Shown here one piece after another: positions 6,539 through 13,280 of a stretch of 21,632 bases of DNA. The stretch spans positions 1-21,632 of the forward strand of contig CAZMOL010000019.1 of assembly GCA_964568045.1 (NCBI GenBank), written 5' to 3'. This DNA comes from CAZDDA01 sp964568045 (GTDB lineage Bacteria; Bipolaricaulota; Bipolaricaulia; UBA7950; UBA9294). The notes beneath the pieces were generated by a model that was not told the DNA's origin, made no database searches, and was given only the letters and a program-made list of their open reading frames with translations. The stretch's first letter is position 1, and each line of letters starts with the position of its first letter. The position numbers and the translations under genes are program-made.

Positions 6539-7633
6539 CTAGCCAACTTCGATTAAGCGGTCTTTGGGGAAGCTTGTCAGGATTTCGTATCCATCATCCG
6601 TGATGAGTACGTCATCCTCGATCCGCACCCCACCGAAGCCGGGAATGTAGATGCCCGGTTCCACCGTGACCACCATTCCCGGCTTGAGCACGTCCGTGGT
6701 CCGCTGGGACAAAACAGGCGCCTCGTGCACCTCGAGTCCGACGCCGTGCCCGACGGGGCCGAAGCAGGATTCATCGTACGATGAGGCCGCGACCACCTCT
6801 CTGGCTGCCGTGTCGCAGAACCTTGCACTGGTTCCGGGTTGCAGTGCCTCGATGCCGGCGCAGTTGGCCCGCAAGACAACGTCGTAGATCTCCTGCATCT
6901 TCGCTGATGGCTCCCCCACGGCGAAGGTTCGCGTGATGTCGGCGTTGTAGCCTTTGTACTGGGCACCGAAATCAATGAGGAGAAAATCTCCCTGCTTCAG
7001 GGTCCTGCGGCCTGGGCGGTAGTGCTGGATCGAGGTGTTCTCTCCCGAGGAGAGACCAATAAACGAAGGCGGGCCCTCCCCTTTTTCCCGTATGATGCAC
7101 TCCAATCGAAACGCCACTTCCGTTTCGTCCATTCCAATCTTGATCTCATCAAGAAGGGTGGTGAGGGATTCCTCCGAGACGCGGATCGCTTCGCGGATCT
7201 GTGCGATCTCCTGCGCACCCTTCACCGCTCGCAACGCCTTGACGGGGTCTTCCAGCGCAACGACCTCAATGCCGGTCACCCGGCGCAGCTTCTCCACCAA
7301 CGAATAGGAGATCCTCCAGCCGGCCACAGCAATCCGCCTGATTCCTCGTGCGTGGATTGCTGCAGCAAGTTCGTCCATGTAGTCAAACGTTGCCGGTTCA
7401 AGCGGCAGGTCAGGCACCTCATGTTGTGCGCTTTCGAGGTAGCGACCGTCGGTGAGAAGCAGTGCTTCTTTCGGCAAAACAAGGAGGACCCCTTCTCCGG
7501 CGTAGCCGGTTAGATACCTCAGACTGACGGCGTCAATCCTTGTTGGCAATATTCGATCGAGGTCAGCGATTAGAAATGCATCCGCGTCAACCCCGTCAAA
7601 CAACGAAGCGCGTCGTTTTGCGAAATCGACCAT
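6539..7633 (-). CDS. M24-family Xaa-Pro peptidase (aminopeptidase P/prolidase type)
   Basis: A 364-residue cytosolic dinuclear metallopeptidase removing residues next to proline. The N-terminal creatinase-like domain covers 1-125 and includes RYLTGYAGEG and LLTDGRY. The pita-bread catalytic domain follows. All five metal ligands are present: D221 and D232 (DFGAQYKGYNADITRTF), H296 (GHGVGLEVHE), E325 (VEPGIYI) and E339 (RIEDDVL). H204 (QHYRPG) is the usual proton-shuttling region. A longer frame reaches 7729, but ATG 7633 has a strong SD (GGAGG, 8 nt away) and a family-typical N-terminus. It is transcribed away from ddl. Prolidase and aminopeptidase P are not separable here, and related M24 enzymes include ectoine and creatine hydrolases, so substrate naming stays loose. 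Confidence 0.92.
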   Translation of the reverse strand: MVDFAKRRASLFDGVDADAFLIADLDRILPTRIDAVSLRYLTGYAGEGVLLVLPKEALLLTDGRYLESAQHEVPDLPLEPATFDYMDELAAAIHARGIRRIAVAGWRISYSLVEKLRRVTGIEVVALEDPVKALRAVKGAQEIAQIREAIRVSEESLTTLLDEIKIGMDETEVAFRLECIIREKGEGPPSFIGLSSGENTSIQHYRPGRRTLKQGDFLLIDFGAQYKGYNADITRTFAVGEPSAKMQEIYDVVLRANCAGIEALQPGTSARFCDTAAREVVAASSYDESCFGPVGHGVGLEVHEAPVLSQRTTDVLKPGMVVTVEPGIYIPGFGGVRIEDDVLITDDGYEILTSFPKDRLIEVG

Positions 7634-7951
7634 CTCTCTTCCTCCAATCGTTTCTCGTGGTATCTTGCTTGCGGGAAGGATACTGTTGTCACCGGATGTC
7701 GGTGTCACCGAGCTCCGTGATAACCTCACTGGTCAAGACACCAACGGAGGAACGTCGCATCTGGACATTCCGGGAACCCCGCGATATTGCCGATAACAAG
7801 TAGCCGCCCTCATGTGGCGAAGTATAAGTGGTCTCTGTTGTCTGAACAACGCGCTCACACGCGCCATCACGTTACGTTCTTCCTTGGAGAGCAGTCAGGT
7901 TCTTTGTTAAACGTGAAACCAGCCCGTATACTTGATGCAAGGTGACCGAAC
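7634..7951. other. Divergent intergenic region, M24 peptidase / ddl
   Basis: A 318-bp spacer. It contains the ddl promoter (7904-7932) and, close to the peptidase start, a 13-bp palindrome TCGGTG-T-CACCGA (7699-7711) whose half TGTCACCG also occurs at 7687-7694, 16 bp away. That arrangement could be an operator. I see no gene remnants. Confidence 0.5.
7904..7932 (+). promoter_or_regulatory. Sigma-70-type promoter of ddl
   Basis: TTGTTA (7904-7909) and TATACT (7927-7932) are spaced by exactly 17 bp. The predicted start near 7939 would leave a leader of only about 12 nt containing the AGGTGA ribosome site before the TTG start codon. Confidence 0.6.
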
Positions 7952-8893
7952 TTGGAGAAACTGGGGACGATCGGGGTGATCGCCGGGGGGGATTCTCCTG
8001 AGCGGGCGGTGTCACTTGTTTCCGGGGAGCAGGTCCACGCAGCGCTTAAGCAGCTTGGCGCGCAGGCAAGACTGGTCCAGATCAACAACCTGGACGATCT
8101 CGTTCCAGGACTCCGCGGTATCGACATTGTCTTTAACTGTCTTCATGGTGGAAGTGGGGAGGACGGAACGGTTCAGCTTCTTTTCGAGGTCCTGGGGATT
8201 CCCTACGCGGGGTCAGGTCCGTTGGCAAGTGCGTTGTCCATGGACAAACCGCGGTCGAAGACGGTCCTTGCAGCCAAGGATGTCGCAGTGCCTCGCTGGC
8301 AGGTCCATCAAAAGGGGAGCCTTGAGGAATTCCTTGAAACGGCGTGCGACACGTTGGGCTTGCCGCTTGTGCTCAAGCCGTGGGATCAGGGCTCAAGCGT
8401 CGGAGTTCAAATCATCGATGAAGACTCGGAACTTGTGGCAGCAGCCTCTGCGACCCTTTCTCAATTTGGATCTCTCTTTGTTGAGGAGTACATTCGTGGA
8501 CGGGAGCTGACCGCCGGGATTCTCCTAATCGACGGAGAGGAGAGGGCACTCCCCCTTGTTGAGATGCGTCCCAAGAATCGTTACTTCGACTACGAGGCAA
8601 AGTACACGAAGGGGATGACCGAGTTTCTCGTGCCGGCCCCGCTCCCAGCAAAGACGACACAGCAGGTGCAGAAAGCGGCCCTCTCTGCTCATCGGATACT
8701 CGGTTGTCGCGGGTTTTCTCGCGTCGATCTGCGGTTGGGCGACGATGGTGTACCGTATGTCCTCGAAGTGAATACCCTTCCCGGAATGACCCCGACCAGC
8801 GACCTGCCCCAGGCAGCGGCGGCGGATGGGATCGACTTCCCGCGGTTGGTGGAGGCAATGCTACAGACCGCTCACAAGGAGGTGGAGTCATGA
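7952..8893 (+). CDS. ddl: D-alanine--D-alanine ligase
   Basis: An ATP-grasp ligase that joins two D-alanines for peptidoglycan precursor synthesis in the cytoplasm; 313 residues, typical for Ddl. Visible landmarks: GGDSPERAVSL (E17, first D-Ala site), HGGSGEDGT at 65-73, the ATP-binding LKPWDQGSSVGV at 141-152, RYFDYEAKY at 210-218 (Y211, the D-Ala-D-Ala type loop), and LEVNTLPGMT at 271-280 with metal ligands E272 and N274. The YDYEAKY-like loop argues for D-Ala-D-Ala rather than D-Ala-D-lactate. The start is TTG at 7952 with AGGTGA 6 nt upstream; no closer ATG fits. Its stop overlaps the next ATG (ATGA), so translation of the two is coupled. No other cell-wall genes are nearby. Confidence 0.96.
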   Translation: MEKLGTIGVIAGGDSPERAVSLVSGEQVHAALKQLGAQARLVQINNLDDLVPGLRGIDIVFNCLHGGSGEDGTVQLLFEVLGIPYAGSGPLASALSMDKPRSKTVLAAKDVAVPRWQVHQKGSLEEFLETACDTLGLPLVLKPWDQGSSVGVQIIDEDSELVAAASATLSQFGSLFVEEYIRGRELTAGILLIDGEERALPLVEMRPKNRYFDYEAKYTKGMTEFLVPAPLPAKTTQQVQKAALSAHRILGCRGFSRVDLRLGDDGVPYVLEVNTLPGMTPTSDLPQAAAADGIDFPRLVEAMLQTAHKEVES

Positions 8894-9534
8894 AGATCAA
8901 GTGGCTCGGGCATGCGTGTTTCCTGATTGAGGGGAAAGAAGGGCGGCTGGTCACCGATCCCTATGGCGAGTCGATTCCCTATGGGCCGCTCGATTGCACT
9001 GCCGATGTGATCACGGTGAGCCACGATCACTTCGACCACAACGCGGTAGGGAGGGTAAAGGGAAGCCCGACCGTCGTGCGCGGCGAGGGGGCGCACAGCG
9101 CCTCAGGGATTCGTTTCCAAGGGATTGCGAGCTTCCACGACGAGAGCGGTGGAGCCGAGAGAGGACCCAATACGATCTTTGCATTTGAGATCGAAGGGAT
9201 ACGAATGGCACACCTCGGTGACCTTGGTGAAACGCTGTCTGAAGAGCAGGCAGCGGCACTCTCCGACGTGGAGGCATTGCTCATTCCGGTCGGTGGGCAC
9301 TACACAATTGGTGCGGATGAGGCAGCCGCACTTCTCAACCGGCTTCCCAGTTTGAGGGTGGTCATTCCGATGCACTATAAGACAGACCGATTGGGGGATG
9401 ATTTCCCCATTGCACCGGTGGAGGATTTTGCCCGTATGGTTCAAAATGTCAAACACATCGGCAGCTCGGAGGTGGCTCTGTCTCGGGAGAGCCTCCCTGC
9501 GCAGGCGGAGGTGTGGATTCTCGACTATTCATGA
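8890..9534 (+). CDS. MBL-fold metal-dependent hydrolase (UlaG/UPF0173-like)
   Basis: A small metallo-beta-lactamase-fold hydrolase of 214 residues, beginning MKIKWLGHACFLIEG, which is typical of the UlaG-like/UPF0173 group. Metal ligands visible: the SHDHFDH motif (H45, H47, D49, H50), H83 (FHDESGG), D111 (HLGDLGE) and H162 (IPMHYKTD). The substrate is unknown; relatives are lactonases or nucleases, or uncharacterised. The ATG at 8890 overlaps the ddl stop and has a full SD (AAGGAGGTGG) inside the end of ddl. A longer in-frame opening upstream lies wholly inside ddl and is rejected. Coupling to ddl implies co-expression, but a cell-wall role is only guesswork. Confidence 0.92.
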   Translation: MKIKWLGHACFLIEGKEGRLVTDPYGESIPYGPLDCTADVITVSHDHFDHNAVGRVKGSPTVVRGEGAHSASGIRFQGIASFHDESGGAERGPNTIFAFEIEGIRMAHLGDLGETLSEEQAAALSDVEALLIPVGGHYTIGADEAAALLNRLPSLRVVIPMHYKTDRLGDDFPIAPVEDFARMVQNVKHIGSSEVALSRESLPAQAEVWILDYS

Positions 9535-9587
9535 CGGTGGAAAAAGAGCTGTGTAAGACGATTATCACACCCTAGGAGGTACGCCGG

Positions 9588-10547
9588 ATGTCGAAGATTC
9601 TAGTCCTCAGCGAGACGGAAGTGCAGAACCTTATCAGTCCCAGGACAGTCATTGATGCAGTAGAAGAAGCTTTTAAAGAATACGGCCTGGGAGAAGTGAA
9701 AATGCCGGCCAAGATGTATTTGGACCTGCCGGAGTACAGCGGTGACTTTCGTGCCATGCCCGCCCATATTTCAGGGTACGCTGGGATCAAGTGGGTGAAT
9801 TCTCACCCCAAGAATGCGCAGAGAGGAAAGCGGACCGTGATGGCAACAATCATTCTGAACGACCCGGCCACAGGTGAGCCTCTGGCCTACATGGATGGAA
9901 CCATCATCACCAACTACCGGACCGGAGCGGCGGCCGCCATCGCCTCGAAGTATCTGGCAAAAAAGGACGCAAGAATCTTGGGTCTTGTTGGGGTCGGCGA
10001 ACAGGCAAAGACTCAATTGATGTGCATCGGAGAGCTGTTTGACCTAAACGAAATTAGGGTCTGTGATGTGAACGCACAGACTGTGGAGCGGTTCATCGCC
10101 GAATTCCCCGATTACACGTTCACGAAGTGTGATCTCGAACAGGCAGCGGGCGCTGACATCGTTTCCACGACTACCCCTGTCAGGAACCCGATCGTTAAGA
10201 ATGAATGGGTCAAAGAAGGGACACACTTAAACGCAATGGGGGCGGATGCAGCAGGAAAGCAGGAACTCGACCCGCGCCTTCTCGTAAGGGAAGATGTGAA
10301 GGTTGTCGTCGATGATATGGAGCAGGCGCTGCACAGCGGTGAGATCAACGTGCCGGTTAGCGAATGCGTACTGAGTAAGGACAAGATCTACGGGCAGCTG
10401 TCCGACATCGTGGTTGGCAGACTGAAAGGTAGGCAGGGCAACGAAATCACCGTTTTCGATTCCACCGGATTGGCCATTCAGGACATGTTTACTGCGAAAG
10501 TGCTGTACGAGAAGGCGTTGGAGAAAGGAATTGGCGTTAGAGTCTGA
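9588..10547 (+). CDS. Ornithine cyclodeaminase / alanine dehydrogenase family (mu-crystallin type)
   Basis: An NAD(P)-dependent enzyme of 319 residues in the OCD/mu-crystallin family, whose members cyclodeaminate ornithine to proline, reduce 2-oxo acids or cyclic imines, or oxidise alanine. Visible: substrate-site residues around R55 (DFRAMPA) and K68 (AGIKWVNSHP), the TNYRTGAAAA motif at 108-117, the Rossmann loop GLVGVGEQAKTQ at 132-143 and FDSTGLAIQD near the C-terminus. A strong SD (TAGGAGGT) lies 7 nt before ATG 9588. It follows the MBL gene by 53 bp with no clear terminator, so co-transcription with ddl is likely. The family is certain. The reaction is not: archaeal-type alanine dehydrogenase fits as well as ornithine cyclodeaminase, and the neighbouring ligase uses D-alanine. 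Confidence 0.92.
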   Translation: MSKILVLSETEVQNLISPRTVIDAVEEAFKEYGLGEVKMPAKMYLDLPEYSGDFRAMPAHISGYAGIKWVNSHPKNAQRGKRTVMATIILNDPATGEPLAYMDGTIITNYRTGAAAAIASKYLAKKDARILGLVGVGEQAKTQLMCIGELFDLNEIRVCDVNAQTVERFIAEFPDYTFTKCDLEQAAGADIVSTTTPVRNPIVKNEWVKEGTHLNAMGADAAGKQELDPRLLVREDVKVVVDDMEQALHSGEINVPVSECVLSKDKIYGQLSDIVVGRLKGRQGNEITVFDSTGLAIQDMFTAKVLYEKALEKGIGVRV

Positions 10548-10657
10548 TGGTGGGTTGTGTCGTTGGCTACAAGGCTCCGGTTGTGCAGTGTCTGCATCCG
10601 AGCAGGCCGCCACGAGCAGTGAACCTGTGCGGAGAAGCAATGTAGGGTCGAGGGCCG

Positions 10658-11494
10658 GTGGGATCGAAAGAGCGCCTTGACAAGCTCGTAACGCGCCGTC
10701 GTCTGATTCGCAGCCGCGCGCGTGCACAGCGGATGATCATGGCTGGGCGGATCCGCGTCGATGGACACACCGTGTATCGGCCTGGCCATATGGTAGATCT
10801 CGATGCAGCCATCGAAGTTGTTGCTCCTGAACCCTTTGTCAGCCGCGGCGGTGAGAAGCTGGAAGGGGCTCTTGATGGTTTTCGTATTGATCCCACAGGA
10901 AAGGTCTGCCTGGATATCGGAAGTGCCACCGGTGGGTTCACCGACTGCTTGCTTCAGCACGGGGCCGAGCGTGTGCACTGCGTGGACGTAGGAAAGGGCC
11001 AGCTCGATTGGCGCCTGCGGAACAGCTCGCGGGTGGTGGTGCACGAGGGGTTAAACGCACGCTACCTCACTGGCGAAGATATCGGTGAACCGATCGATCT
11101 GGTCACGATCGACGTGTCGTTTATTTCGCTTCGACTGATCCTTCCACCGCTTTGTGCGCTAGTTGAGGAGAGTGCAGACCTGTTGACTCTGGTCAAGCCG
11201 CAGTTTGAAGCAGGCCGCGAGCAAGTGGGCAAGGGTGGCGTTGTCAAGGATCAAGCGGTGCATCTGCAGGTCCTAAAGGATCTGCGGGCGTTCGTCGAGG
11301 AGGAAACTCCATGGGCGGTTGTTGCGACGATGTTCTCCCCGCTTGTCGGCCCTGCGGGAAACATCGAATTCTTCTTCCATCTGCGCCGTGATGAAGGCAG
11401 CAGCACCAGTGACTATACGCACACAGACTTCTCCACGCTAGTCACAGAAGCGCACGCCAGCCTGCTGGACAAAGCTGAATCGACGAACGCCTAG
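10658..11494 (+). CDS. tlyA: TlyA-family rRNA 2'-O-methyltransferase (S4 + FtsJ-like domains)
   Basis: A protein of 278 residues. An S4 RNA-binding domain (about 5-57, RLDKLVTRRRLIRSRARAQRMI...GRIRVDG) precedes a SAM-dependent methyltransferase domain. SAM motif I is CLDIGSATGGFTDCLLQHGA at 84-103. The K-D-K-E catalytic tetrad of 2'-O-methyltransferases is visible as K67 (SRGGEK), D152 (TIDVSF), K180 (LVKPQFE) and E237 (GNIEFFF). TlyA proteins methylate ribose in 16S and/or 23S rRNA; many bacterial homologues are annotated as hemolysins on weak grounds. The start is GTG at 10658 with only a weak GAGGG ahead of it. It lies 110 bp after the OCD gene and converges on hup. Confidence 0.95.
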   Translation: MGSKERLDKLVTRRRLIRSRARAQRMIMAGRIRVDGHTVYRPGHMVDLDAAIEVVAPEPFVSRGGEKLEGALDGFRIDPTGKVCLDIGSATGGFTDCLLQHGAERVHCVDVGKGQLDWRLRNSSRVVVHEGLNARYLTGEDIGEPIDLVTIDVSFISLRLILPPLCALVEESADLLTLVKPQFEAGREQVGKGGVVKDQAVHLQVLKDLRAFVEEETPWAVVATMFSPLVGPAGNIEFFFHLRRDEGSSTSDYTHTDFSTLVTEAHASLLDKAESTNA

Positions 11495-11556
11495 GCGTGT
11501 GTTGAACACCGGAAAGGAATGTAGGTTCAGCCCAAGTCTAGAAGCCAAATAGGAAA

Positions 11557-11579
11557 GGGGGAAGTATCCGACCTCCCCC
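11557..11579 (-). terminator. Intrinsic terminator of the HU gene
   Basis: In minus-strand RNA GGGGGAGGU pairs with ACUUCCCCC across a 5-nt loop, a 9-bp stem with one G-U pair, followed by UUUCCUAUUU. On the plus strand the same stem has an A-C mismatch, so it serves hup best. It lies 57 nt past the hup stop and 62 nt past the tlyA stop. Confidence 0.6.
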
Positions 11580-11635
11580 ACCGGGCTCCTCATTTATGTC
11601 TACGCAACGAGTCGTCGCGCAGCTTCTGGAGACTT

Positions 11636-11926
11636 TTACCGCTTCCTCGCCTTTCTGGCGACGGTTGTTTTCAGATTCTTGCCTGGCTTGAAGGCGGGAA
11701 CCACTTTTGCCGGAACGTTGATCTTCCTCCCGGTTTGTGGGTTCATCCGAGTTGTTGCCTTGCGTGGCCTGACCTCGAACTTGCCGAAACCGGTCAGGTT
11801 CACGGCTTCGTTTGACGCCAACGCTTTCGTGACCAGATCAATCATTCCGTCGATTGCCTTGTACGCATCTTTCTTGGTCAATCCGGCCTTTTTCGCCAGC
11901 TTCTCCGCGAACTCCGCTTTGTTCAT
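11636..11926 (-). CDS. hup: HU-family DNA-binding protein
   Basis: A 96-residue nucleoid protein, slightly longer than the usual 90 because of a basic tail ending KTTVARKARKR. It begins MNKAEFAEKLAKKAGLTKKDA, with the dimerisation helices at about 1-40. The HU signature GFGKFEVRPRKATTRMNPQT spans about 47-66, and the DNA-intercalating proline arm is RMNPQTGRKI. Such proteins bend DNA and compact the chromosome as homodimers or heterodimers. The ATG at 11926 has AAGGGGG 6 nt upstream. It is a single-gene unit with its own strong promoter (11959-11987) and terminator. Confidence 0.97.
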   Translation of the reverse strand: MNKAEFAEKLAKKAGLTKKDAYKAIDGMIDLVTKALASNEAVNLTGFGKFEVRPRKATTRMNPQTGRKINVPAKVVPAFKPGKNLKTTVARKARKR

Positions 11927-12244
11927 CCTATACCCCCTTTGGTATGAGAATTCGAACCAGTATAGCAGCAGAAGGGCACTTTGCCAAGATGTGGATGCTT
12001 TTCCATCAGACAGCGATTGCGATAATCCTTTGCCATAGCAGAATATTGTGTTGTACGGGTGGATCGGTTCTACCCAAGCTCACTTGAGTTTCGGCGTTGT
12101 TGTAGGCTGAATGCCCCATCGCCGTTGGGCCTTCGTCCGGAAGGTTCGGCCCCGTTCACCGATTGCTTCGTTCAACATCCGACATTTGACAATCTAATCC
12201 GAAATACGACAGAGTGTAGCAGCTTTCCTATCTAGGGGTGATAA
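11927..12244. other. Divergent intergenic region, hup / lipoprotein gene
   Basis: A 318-bp spacer. Besides the hup promoter it contains a short hairpin CCTTC-GTCCG-GAAGG (12130-12144) inside a GC-rich patch, and a perfect -35-like TTGACA at 12186-12191 pointing toward the lipoprotein, for which I find no good -10 at 16-18 bp. No gene fragments are recognised. Confidence 0.45.
11959..11987 (-). promoter_or_regulatory. Strong sigma-70-type promoter of hup
   Basis: On the minus strand TTGGCA (11987-11982) and TATACT (11964-11959) are separated by 17 bp, each matching consensus at five of six positions. Transcription would start near 11952, about 26 nt before the hup ATG, which suits an abundant nucleoid protein. 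Confidence 0.7.
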
Positions 12245-12853
12245 ATGATGAAGTGCAAGGGTCGAGCAGTACTGGCGATAGTTCTTCTCCTTTCAGCAGG
12301 ACTTCTCACCGGCTGTTTCTTGAACATTTTTCAGACAGCGCGCACGGTGGGACAAGGCAACGTCGCCTTAGCCATTGGCATGGGGGTTTTGAACATGGCC
12401 ATAGGGGAGGACAACAATTGGATGCTGACCCCACAAGGCCGAATCTCCATCGGACTTGCCGACAATGTTGATTTGGGAGTTCGCAGCGGCGGGATGTTCA
12501 GTCTCACCAGCGGTGAGCTAGGGTTCCTCGGCGCCGTTGGGGATATCAAGGTCTCCTTGTTCCACGACCCGGAGTCTCTCTCGCTGGCGTTGGGCTTTGG
12601 CGGCGGCTATAACATGGGGACGTTAGGCTGGGGGCTGGAAGGGTCGGTCTATCTAGACAGCAACCTACGGTTCCTCCCGATCTACTTCGTCTACCGCCCA
12701 CTGTTGCCGCTTGCAGGAGACGGAGTGACCATTTGGCATCAACTGGGAGGAGGGCTTCACCTTGACCTCTCGGAGACGACACGGCTGTTGATCGAGGTGG
12801 ATTACTGGCAAGGTATCCTGAGCTTCGGTATCAGTCTGGAGATTCTGCTCTAG
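12245..12853 (+). CDS. Predicted outer-membrane-type lipoprotein, glycine-rich beta-strand protein
   Basis: A protein of 202 residues (or 201 from the second ATG of ATGATG). The signal peptide has a basic start, a hydrophobic core AVLAIVLLLSAGL and a lipobox LTGC with C24 as the lipidated residue; there is no aspartate at +2 to retain it in the inner membrane. The mature part is rich in glycine and alternating hydrophobic residues, for example RISIGLADNVDLGV, LSLALGFGGGY, LRFLPIYFVY and TRLLIEVDYW, a pattern typical of a small beta-barrel or transporter-like outer-membrane fold. I do not recognise the family. The SD-like AGGGGTGATAA precedes the start. It stands alone, divergent from hup and convergent with the mutY remnant 13 bp away, with no terminator visible between them. 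The envelope role is inferred from the lipobox and strand pattern only. Confidence 0.8.
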   Translation: MMKCKGRAVLAIVLLLSAGLLTGCFLNIFQTARTVGQGNVALAIGMGVLNMAIGEDNNWMLTPQGRISIGLADNVDLGVRSGGMFSLTSGELGFLGAVGDIKVSLFHDPESLSLALGFGGGYNMGTLGWGLEGSVYLDSNLRFLPIYFVYRPLLPLAGDGVTIWHQLGGGLHLDLSETTRLLIEVDYWQGILSFGISLEILL

Positions 12854-12866
12854 TTGGATCGCCGCT

Positions 12867-13264
12867 TCAGCCAGCGAAGCTCACAAGGAGTGAGTCGATG
12901 ATATTGCGATTGGCGGTGGGAAAAGCGTATTGATCAAGCTGTTTCAGTGAAACCCAGCGCCATTCCTCAACGTCGATTGCTTGGGGCTTGCCGTCTCTGA
13001 GCACGCAGTGGAAGACATGTAGGGTCACCCGAAAGTGCGAGTAGGCGTGGTCGACGGCGACGAAGTGCTCCAGGTCCACGACCACAATGCGTAGCTCTTC
13101 CCACAGCTCACGCCTCAAGCACTATGTGTTTGCTGGAGCATGACCTCGGAGATCCAAATTGAGTACGGATAGCTGGTCTAGCGCCAAGGCAGATCGCGAC
13201 AGTGAACGTCGTACCAGCCAAGCAGAGCTTTCTGGATCGACGCGAAACAGGGGCGAGACGTCAA
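12867..13264 (-). pseudogene. mutY: Remnant of mutY (A/G-specific adenine glycosylase), internal deletion
   Basis: Reading the minus strand, IQKALLGWYDVHCRDLPWR (about 13237-13181) matches the MutY N-terminus. An in-frame TAG at 13180-13178 interrupts it, then the same frame resumes with TSYPYSIWISEVMLQQT, the start of the glycosylase domain. Near 13125 the match ends. From 13118, in another frame, comes RRELWEELRIVV...HAYSHFRVTLHVFHC...WRWVSLKQLDQYAFPTANRNII, a Nudix-type C-terminal domain like the 8-oxoG-reading domain of MutY. About 200 codons with the helix-hairpin-helix, the catalytic aspartate and the FeS cysteines are missing. An alternative start (TTG 13118) could express an 83-residue half domain, but the Nudix box lacks its first half. 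The former start may be TTG at 13264. This is a clear gene wreck. Confidence 0.85.
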
Positions 13265-13280
13265 CTGCAGGAGCTCGCTT

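Noticed and set aside
7634..7729. Longer M24 peptidase start (32 extra residues)
   Set aside because: The added stretch is unlike the family and the ATG at 7633 has a strong, well-spaced SD.
8704..8889. N-terminal extension of the MBL-fold protein
   Set aside because: It lies entirely within ddl in another frame; the ATG at 8890 overlaps the ddl stop with a full SD and starts the domain exactly.
11940..11962. tRNA T-arm-like GGTTCGAATTC on the minus strand
   Set aside because: The flanking bases do not form a T stem and no anticodon or acceptor arm fits; the site overlaps the hup promoter.
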